DNA of 64,000 nucleotides from contig NC_058522.1 of NCBI RefSeq assembly GCF_904849725.1, forward strand, positions 195,903,986-195,967,985, in the 5' to 3' direction. The notes beneath the pieces are model-generated. The model was not told the DNA's origin, made no database searches, and saw nothing but the letters and a program-made list of their open reading frames with translations. A program made the position numbers and the translations under genes. Every line of letters begins with the position of its first letter. The first letter of the stretch is position 1. This stretch comes from Hordeum vulgare subsp. vulgare. Taxonomy: Eukaryota; Streptophyta; Magnoliopsida; Poales; Poaceae. This document shows positions 57,176 through 64,000 of the stretch, piece after piece.

Positions 57176-58835
57176 TGATACGTCTCAAACGTATCTCTAA
57201 TTTTTGATGGTTTCATGCCGTTATCATGTCAACTTTGGATGTTTTATGTACCTTTTATACCTTTTTTGGGACTAACTTATTAATTCAGTGCCAAGTGCTA
57301 GTTCCTGTTTTTTGTGTGTTTTTGAGTGTTTTCAGATCTGGTTTTGGAACGGAGTCCAAACGGAATAAAATCCCCGAAATAAATTTTTCCAGAACGGAAG
57401 AACATCAGGGGAATTGAGGGCCAAGGCAGGAGAGCCACAGGGGGCCCACAAGCCCTGTAGCCGCCACCAGGTGGGCGGCGGCTACCAGGCTTGTGGCCTC
57501 TCTGGCGCCCTGCTGCCCTAGCTCTTTCGCCTATATATTCCCTAAAATCCAGAAAAAAATCAAGGCATCCATGAAAACACTTTTCCGCCGCCGCAAGCTT
57601 CCGTTTCCGCGAGATCTCATCTGGAGACCTTTCCCGGTGCCCTGCTGGAGGGGACTTTGGAGTTGGAGGGCTTCTACATCAACATCATCGCCTCTCCAAT
57701 GACTCGTGAGTAGTTCACCTCAGACCTACGGGTCCGTAGTTAGTAGCTAGATGGCTTCTTCTCTCTCTTGGATCTTCAATACAAAGTTCTCCATGATCTT
57801 CATGGAGATCTATCCGATGTAATCCTCTTTAGAGGTGTGTTTGTCGAGATCTGATGAATTGTGGATTTGTGATCAGATTATCTATGAATTGTATTTGAGA
57901 CTTTGCTGATTTCTTATATGCATGATTTGATATCCTTGTAAGTCTGTCCGAGTCTTGGGTTTTGCTTGGCCAACTAGATCTATGACTCTTGCAATGGGAG
58001 AAGTGCTTGGTTTTGCGGTCATACCGTGCGCTGACCTTTCCCAGTGACAGAAGGGGCAGCAAGGCACGCATCGTGTTGTTGCCATCAAGGGTAACAAGAT
58101 GGGCTTTTATCATAGATATGAGATTGTCCATCTACATCATGTCATCTTTCTTAAGGCGTTACTCTGTTCCCATGAACTTAATACACTAGATGCATGCTGG
58201 ATAGCGGTTGACATGTGGAGTAATAGTAGTAGATGCAGAAAGTATCGGTCTACTTGTTTCGGACGTGATGCCTATAGAAATAATCATTTCCTTAGATAAC
58301 GTCACGACTTTGCGCGGTTCTATCAATTGCTCGACAGTAATTCATTCACGCACCGTCTACTTGCTTTCACGAGAGAAGCCACTAGTGAACGTACGACCCC
58401 CGGGTATATTCACAACTATCGTTTGCACTTTCACTTTTACTTTACTTTGTTTCCTTTTTGCTTTCAGTTCTCACCTTGCAAACAATCTTTAAGGGATTGA
58501 CAACCCCTTCATAGCGTTGGGTGCAAGCTCTTTGTGTTTGTGCAGGTACTTGTGACTTGACGCAATCCTTCAGTGGATCGATACCTTGGTTCTCAAAATC
58601 GAGGGAAATACTTACCGCCGCTATGCTACATCACCATTTCCGCTTCGAGGGGACACCAATGCAAGGCTCCAAGGCCACGGGGGAATCCTTTGCATATTTG
58701 CCAAGGAAGTCCCTAAAGGCGTAGCCGTAGTAGAAAGATTCCTGGTGCTATTGCTGAGGAGTATCAAGACAAGGATAGTCTCCCGTCAACACGCTTATTT
58801 CTGGCGCCGTTGGAAGGTCTTTTACTGCAGTAGCA
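57176..58835 (+). mobile_element. A3: solo LTR of Gypsy-type family A
   Basis: TGATACGTCTCAAACG...CAGTAGCA, 1660 bp, with an exact 5-bp target duplication AGATC at 57171-57175 and 58836-58840. It is inserted in the 3' LTR of B. The near-terminal part contains two primer-site-like words (58742-58760 degraded, 58802-58813). Confidence 0.92.
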
Positions 58836-58975
58836 AGATCCCATCTGGAGGCCTTCTCCGGTACTCCACCGGAGGGGGAACTCATCGTAGAGGGGCTCTA
58901 CATCAACCTTGCCGCCTCTCGGATGATGCGTGAGGATTTCACCACAGACCTACGGGTCCGTAGGTAGTAGCTAGA

Positions 58976-58981
<6 letters not shown>

Positions 58982-59032
<51 letters not shown>

Positions 59033-59038
59033 ATCTCA
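58982..59038. repeat. (TC)n microsatellite
   Basis: About 28 TC units in the B 3' LTR. The matching place in the other B LTR copies (for example 38900-38912) has only a few units, so it expanded here. Confidence 0.93.
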
Positions 59039-59953
59039 ATATAATGGTCTCCATGATCTTTATGGAGATCCATTTGATGTAATGAATTTGTGCGGTTTGT
59101 TTGTTGGGAACCGATGAATTGTGAGTTTATGATCAGATCTATCCTTGTTTTATTTGAGTTCTTTGCTGATCTATTTTATGCATGATTACTATAGACTTGT
59201 ATATCTTCTCTGAAGTATTGGTTTGGTTTGGCCAACTAGATTAGATCTTCTTGCAATGGGAAGAGGTGCTCGCTAATAGGTTTAACCTTGCGGTGTTCAG
59301 TCCTAGTGACAGAAGGGGAGTTGATACGCATGTGTTGTTGCCATTAAGGATAACAAGTTGGGATAAATTCTTATATGCTTTTGTCTTGACTACATCATGG
59401 CATCGTTATTAATGCATTACTTTGTTCTTATGAACTTAATACACTAGATGCGTGCTGGATAGTGGTCGATGTGTGAAGTAATAATAGTAGATGCCTATAT
59501 AATGATCATTTCCTTAGATAGCATCATAATTATTTGTTTTTCTATCAATTTCCCAACAGTAATTTGTTTACCCACCGTATGCTATTTTCCTGAGAAATAT
59601 GACACTAGTGAATCCTACGGCCCCCGGGTCCACTTTTATTATAAGATCAATCTTCTTTACTTATACAAAAATACCAAAAATACTTGTTGCACTTTTTTTA
59701 TCTTTTATTTGTTTATCAATCTTCCAATCTATCATATATCATTTAATCTCATTTCTTGACTGCCGAGAGATTGACAACCTCTCGTTTGCGTTGGGTGTGA
59801 AGGTTTGCGTTGTGTGTGCAGGTGCCGGTGTCACTTGGTTCTCCTAATGGATTGATAACCTTGGTTTCTTAACTAAGGGAAGTACTTACTCTACTATGCT
59901 GCATCATCCTCTCCTCTTCGGGGATAAAAATCCAACGCAGATTACAAGTAGCA

Positions 59954-60642
59954 CCGATTGCACTTTTTTAGTAATTATGAAATAAATTTGTCCTATCAGC
60001 ACCACGCAGTAGAGGAACATGAATAAAAATTAAGTAAATTAAAAGGGATAGAGGAGCATCTGTGACAGATATGAGGGAGTAAAATACATAAATTCTCGAC
60101 ACCAAGGCCGATGTGTATAGGAAAATATTGATTTTTAAAAACAACTGAGCAACATGATTAAGCAACGTCTCCCTGCAACATTTTTGCGATTCACTTGACA
60201 TACACCTGGATCCTAGCTGCATTAACTCTCCAAACCATCAAAGGGAGGTGTTAGGTCCTTAAAAGGTTGTTGTAGATGGTAGATGGGTTTTCAACGAAGA
60301 GCCATGAGAAGTTGCCGATGACATAGAGGTTGAGGCTTGGGAGTTTCTTTTTGGTATCCCTTATGTGTGCGGGAAGAAGTTGGTACCATGGTTTGGTCTA
60401 GCCATGCATATGGTGCTTGTTTGAAGGCCCGCACAACCTCCCATGTTATTCGGAGAATGAAATTGTGTACGCGGGGGACATACCTTGAAAGTTCTCAGGA
60501 CATGCTGTGGGTGGCGTTCCCATATTTACTCGGAGCCAAGGAACACTTCGCGGACCTGATTGAGCTCGAGATCACTTACCAGCTTGTCGTGGCGTGATCG
60601 GCATGTGACTTGATATTTCGACATCATGCTCGTGTTCGGCCG
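59954..60642 (-). other. G interior downstream of protease, degraded
   Basis: Minus-strand fragments around 60480-60640 (a VREVFLGSE-like stretch) continue from the protease region, but stops are frequent and no reverse transcriptase block can be read. 59960-60240 is AT-rich and unassigned. Confidence 0.4.
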
Positions 60643-61083
60643 CTAAGGCTGCGGTGCATTATTCAGTCCCGAGAGAGAGTTGTGTATTGCCGTTGACGGT
60701 GATGACTCCTCGGGGTCTGGGCATCTTGAGCTAGAGATAGGCATAGTGAGGCACAATGTGGAATCGGCGAAGGCGGTGCGACCGAGCAGTGTGTGGTACC
60801 CACTGCGAAAGGGGACAACATCAAAGATCAAGTCTGGAATCACTCCTTTAAATGTAGTCTTGATTGGTTTTTTTCTGGATGGGTCATTGCCCATCTTTTT
60901 CACCATATCTGAGTAAATCAGATTAAGGCTACTTCCTCCATCCATCAGGACTCTTGTGAGGTGGTACCCATGTATGATGGGATCTAGAACGAGGGCGTCC
61001 AACCCTCCATGATGGATATTGGTCAGATGATCCCTGCGGTTGAATGTGATCGGGCTTCCGGCCCTCCATGATGGATTATACAT
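60643..61083 (-). pseudogene. G protease region (retropepsin-like)
   Basis: The frame reads RAGSPITFNRRDHLTNIHHG, then ALVLDPIIHGYHLTRVLMDG and GGSSLNLIYSD. DGGSSLNLI is the active-site block of Gypsy proteases of this family (D-G/T-G-S-S/A). It continues with TTFKGVIPDL, RSGYHTLLGRTAFA (the LLGR strand) and CLTMPI. It follows gag on minus after a short shifted stretch. The C-terminus becomes low-complexity and stops at 60643 before any polymerase motif. Confidence 0.72.
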
Positions 61084-61192
61084 TGGAGCTACAGGTTATA
61101 CGACGTAGATTTCCCGGAGGAGTCGCTAGCGGTCCTTCTTAGGTATGTTAGTCATGTAAATCAGCTTTACGATTTTTTACCTCGGGAGGGAA

Positions 61193-62935
61193 CTATTTTT
61201 GGCACCCGGTGTTCGGGCCACGGGGCTCCTCGTTGTCTTCGCTTCGAGGGCTCATGTCTAGTTCTTCGACAACTGCTTTGCCGGTCTGCTTGAATATCCG
61301 ACAGTTACGGTTGGTGTGAGTGTATGGCTTGTCTTGGGTGTCGTGGATTTGATAGGGTCGTTCCATAATTTTTTCCCATTGGGTTGGCCCGTCTTTGTTA
61401 CCTTTGAAGGGTTTCTTCCGATGTCCAGGATTGGAGCTGCAGAATCTAGCATTTACTATTGTGTCTTTGGCATTGCTGGCGTTGAGGCCATGCTTGTTCT
61501 TGTTTTTGCTCGGCATGCCGTTTCCGTCGCGAACCTCAGAGGTTCCAGGGTTATCCGTTTTGTGGCTACGCCGAGCTATCTAGTTGTCCTCGCCCACACA
61601 AAAGTAGGTCATGAGGGAAGTGACGGCGGACATTGTCCTCGGCCTGACCTGTGCGAGCAGGCGAAACAACCACTCGTCTCGAAATGTTTTGCCTAAAAGA
61701 GGCTATTGCTTCAGCGTTCGGGCAATCCACATTTTGATTTTTCTTTGTTAAGAACCTGTTCCAGAACTCTCTGGCCGACTCACCCGCCTTTTGGACGATG
61801 TTTCTTAGGTCGGAGGACTTCGGAGGTCGGACATAGGACCCATGGAAATTAGACAGGAAGGCTTCTTCGAGCTCTTCCCAGCTTCCAATCGAGTCCTCGA
61901 TCATGCTGTTTAACCAGTGTCGTGCTGGCCCTTTCAACTTGAGGGGTAAATATTTAATGGCATGGAGATCATCTCCTCTCACCATCTGAATGTGGAAAAG
62001 GAAGTATTCTATCCACAATGCGGGATCTGTAGTCCCGTCGTACTGCTCTATGTTGACGGTTTTGAATCCCTCCGGAAATTGATGTTGCATTACTTCGTCT
62101 GTGAAGCATAGTGGGTGTACGACACCTCTAGTACTAGCTATCTTGTTCCTAAGGTCGGCTTTGGGTTGAGTCCAGTATGATTCCCGATCTCTAGTGTAGT
62201 AGGAGACCCGAGGTGGTCTCCATCCCATCTAGCGGGGGAGTTCCTTGTGGACCCGTAAATGGACCTGTTGTGACCTGTGTTCTTATCCAGGTTGTATAAC
62301 AAGTCGTGTCTTCCCCGAGGGTGCACTTTTTCGTTCCCCTTTCTGTGGGGAGGCCCGGGATAGTATTCGACGTGCACCGCCACCCTGTCGCACCCTCGGG
62401 GCAGGCGGTCAGGTTGGTCATATTCTGTGTGCTTGGGGGATGTGGGCTTCCGGGCCTCGCCATCGAATTGTGGCAACAGTCAGCGATGTGGGTAACTTTT
62501 CTTCACATACGACCATCGAGGGTCATTTCCTTCTTTGGCAGCGAGTACGTTAGTCCACCTGTTGTTTAAAGTGTCTTGTTCAGCCTGGACTTGCCGTTCC
62601 TTCGCATTTAAGCTTCGAGCAATAGCTAGGAGTAGCTGTCGAAACTCTTCCTGACCTCCAATGTCATCGGGAACTACGAAGTATTCATCCTCTGGGTCTA
62701 CATCGACCGGGGGGGGGGGGAAGTAGTCATCGTCGTCCAACTTGCTGATGTCCTCGGTCGTCCTGGTCATCGGGCTTGTTCCCATCTTCTTGTGGATGTT
62801 TTGGAATTCCGACGTTACCGTGGTCCTGTGGGGTTTTATTCTCCCCAATGCCTCGTGCAGAGATTTTTCCCTTGTTTGCCTTAGCACGCTTCCGCTGCTT
62901 TCGGCGCTCTGATTACTCCTCCCTTGATTTTTCAT
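61193..62935 (-). pseudogene. G gag region, frameshifted
   Basis: Minus-strand pieces in order: 62480-62935 (N-terminal, acidic: DDDDYFPPPPVDVDPEDEY), 62138-62476 (shifted, basic), 61566-62228 and 61193-61516. The third holds the Retrotrans_gag core: FPEGFKTVNIEQYDGTTDP, YLPLKLKGPARHWLNSM, SWEELEEAFLSNFHGSY and ESAREFWNRFLTKK. The last piece is basic and has a THTNRNCRIFKQTGK motif, a remnant of the nucleocapsid region. At least three frame changes make it non-functional. The poly-G run at 62709-62720 lies in the first piece and encodes part of the Pro run. Confidence 0.8.
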
Positions 62936-63692
62936 CGTTTGGCTAGGGAGGGGTCGCCGTTGTTACCGGGCGTGTCCACCATGTAGACGTCATAAGTACA
63001 AGTTGCGGCCCATCACCCTATATTTTTGGGAGTGGTTTATCAGCCTCATCATCTATGCCCTCAATCTCCTCGGAGCCGTAGTCTAACGCGTAGGTTAGAT
63101 CTTCGATGGTAGATGGCAAGTGGGTGGTGGGTGGGCCTTAAAAGTCCCCATATTCCGACTCAAAACCTTACTGCGAGTGGGTCGGGCTGGTTGAGATGTG
63201 CAACGATTAGAACTGGCCGATCATCTCGTTTAACATTGAGGGCTCATCCTGGTACATCGTTTGATGGTTTTTGGAGTTAACCTCCAAGGCCTCCATGTGG
63301 GAGGCGTGTTCAGCAAAAGTCATTTGTTGTGATCCAGGCGTCTGGGTCGGGTCTGATCTAGGGGGCGACTCTTCGGAAGAGAGGGATCCGAGGACATCGT
63401 CGGACTCGGGACCCGAAGTTAAAGCGTCAGGTTTTATGACCTTATCGGCCGAAGTCGGGATTCTTGTGGGGACCAGATCAATGCGTGGATGGGTTGGAAT
63501 TGGAAAATACCTAAGCTTGTTTGCTCATCGGGGACGAAACCTCTGATCTGGCCAAGACGGTCGGTTGGGTGTGAGCTCAGCGTAATGCTGCCGAATGAGA
63601 GAACCTCCCAGGGACAAAGATATCTCCCTTGCTGATTATGTCGCTGATGATTACGGGAGCCATCAATCTTCTCAGCGATCCAACAGTGGAAC
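62936..63692 (-). other. G leader between primer site and gag
   Basis: No convincing minus-strand start codon or conserved frame. A plus-strand frame at 63271-63546 is not supported by any motif. Confidence 0.45.
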
Positions 63693-63710
63693 TCTCAATG
63701 AAAGCACCAA
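63693..63710 (-). promoter_or_regulatory. Primer-site region of G
   Basis: TTGGTGCTTTCATTGAGA on minus directly follows the LTR end (GACACCGAGA). This word is typical after LTRs of this Gypsy group; I cannot name the tRNA with confidence. Confidence 0.55.
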
Positions 63711-64000
63711 TCTCGGTGTCAAAACTGGCAGATCTCGGGTAGGGTGTCCCGAACTGGGGACCTTGGATCGATGGGATGTAGGAAGAAGGGGGAGAAAGCA
63801 GTTTACCTAGGTTCGGGCCGTACTATGGAGGCAATACCCTATGTCCTGCTTGATTGTATTGATGAAGATGATTACAGAGTAGATCTACTTCGAGATCATA
63901 TATGCGAAACGCTAGATGACTCAGCCTCCTTTGCACGGATAGGGGCCTCTGGTTTATATAGACACTAGGGACCCTAGGGGTTACAAGTTACCAACCATAA
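63711..64000 (-). repeat. 5' LTR of G, running off the window
   Basis: On plus it starts TCTCGGTGTCAAAACTGGC (inverse LTR end) and includes GGTTTATATAGACAC at 63950-63964, the inverse of the LTR TATA word. It shares long stretches with 33807-33960. Confidence 0.8.

Larger units (their letters stand above)
38292..59953 (+). mobile_element. B: Gypsy-type element with tandem LTR-leader units and nested insertions
   Basis: The 5' LTR at 38292-39869 and the 3' LTR at 56727-59953 (itself split by A3) are in plus orientation. Flanks are TCGGT (38287-38291) and CCGAT (59954-59958), which match at three of five with two transitions, so an old TSD is possible. The interior has a primer site, an about 2.6-fold tandem repeat of LTR 3' part plus leader, a gag-protease frame (42563-43651), a CACTA insertion (43707-47829), a non-coding region with family-typical motifs, Gypsy C (50125-56444) and a polypurine tract (56711-56726). 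No reverse transcriptase is present. Confidence 0.8.
56727..59953 (+). repeat. 3' LTR of B, split by solo LTR A3
   Basis: Two parts, 56727-57175 and 58836-59953, together about the length of the 5' LTR. It ends ATTACAAGTAGCA. Confidence 0.82.
33807..64000 (-). mobile_element. Gypsy G: large element with antisense ORF, split by B
   Basis: Minus-strand order from the right: 5' LTR (from 63711, running off the window), primer-site region, gag (62935-61193), protease (61083-60643), [nested B 38292-59953], antisense ORF region (34688-37567 on plus), polypurine tract 34142-34153, 3' LTR remnant 33807-34141. The two LTRs share words such as GAAGATGATTACA, GGGGCCTCTGGTTTATATAG and ACAAGTTACC. No reverse transcriptase or integrase was found between protease and the antisense region, so a deletion or non-autonomy is likely. 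Whether both ends belong to one insertion is an inference from family and orientation. Confidence 0.65.

Noticed and set aside
38286..59959. GTCGGT / ACCGAT at the two ends of B read as inverted repeats
   Set aside because: Ends of an LTR element should have direct TSDs. TCGGT against CCGAT fits an old direct repeat with two transitions, and the inverted match is probably chance.
60337..60597. 86-codon plus-strand frame next to G protease
   Set aside because: It is antisense to degraded G coding sequence with no known motif; judged a shadow.
1..64000. Host genes, tRNA or rRNA genes between the repeats
   Set aside because: Every stretch over 300 bp could be linked to a mobile element or looked non-coding; no tRNA-like cloverleaf or rRNA sequence was noticed by eye.

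Overview
This window looks like intergenic DNA from a large grass genome, most likely Triticeae (wheat, barley, rye or Aegilops type). The evidence is several LTR families that begin TGATACGTCTC with tRNA-Asp-type primer sites, a Gypsy family whose LTR runs TGAGGG...TTTTGACACCGA, a CACTA transposon with GGCGCACC subterminal repeats, and a Copia family with a UBN2-type gag. I see no ordinary host gene, tRNA, rRNA or CRISPR. Almost every base belongs to nested mobile elements. The best coding sequences are ones the elements appear to have captured. Family names are avoided unless a motif supports the superfamily; the labels below (Cop-I, G, A, B, C, L, R) are mine.

Layout. The oldest visible element is Gypsy G on the minus strand: 3' LTR piece 33807-34141, antisense ORF remnants 34688-37567, protease and gag 60643-62935, 5' LTR 63711 to the window end. 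A non-autonomous Copia-type element, Cop-I (plus strand, before 1 to 33806), sits in G's 3' LTR. Gypsy-type element B (38292-59953) sits in G's interior. Cop-I was in turn hit by a 5'-truncated LINE (247-3149), by two copies of a short LTR element carrying an antisense gene (L, 3570-8144, plus; R, 8145-12259, minus), by Gypsy-type A (TSD TTATC) inside L, and by a long-TIR DNA transposon (29376-32224) carrying a two-exon GRF-like zinc-finger gene. B was hit by a CACTA element (43707-47829, TSD GCA), by Gypsy C (50125-56444, minus) and by a solo A LTR (57176-58835, TSD AGATC).

Two rearrangements stand out. First, a 9.4-9.5 kb block (A LTR, L remnant, R, Cop-I gag end, Cop-I ORF1) occurs twice in direct orientation, at 5846-15340 and 18829-28241, with a sharp breakpoint at 15340/15341 and the same TTATC flank after both A LTRs. 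Second, B carries about 2.6 tandem copies of a 1491-bp unit (LTR 3' part plus gag leader) at 38717-42565, with microhomology at its joints.

The most unusual biology is the L/R family: small LTR elements without gag or pol, carrying on the opposite strand a gene with its own TATA box that encodes a roughly 220-residue Arg/Gly-rich, B3-like protein. One copy (9460-10119) is still open. G also carries an antisense ORF region, and the CACTA and TIR elements carry spliced host-like genes, so accessory cargo is the theme of the window. Domain calls are by eye from remembered motifs and need profile searches.
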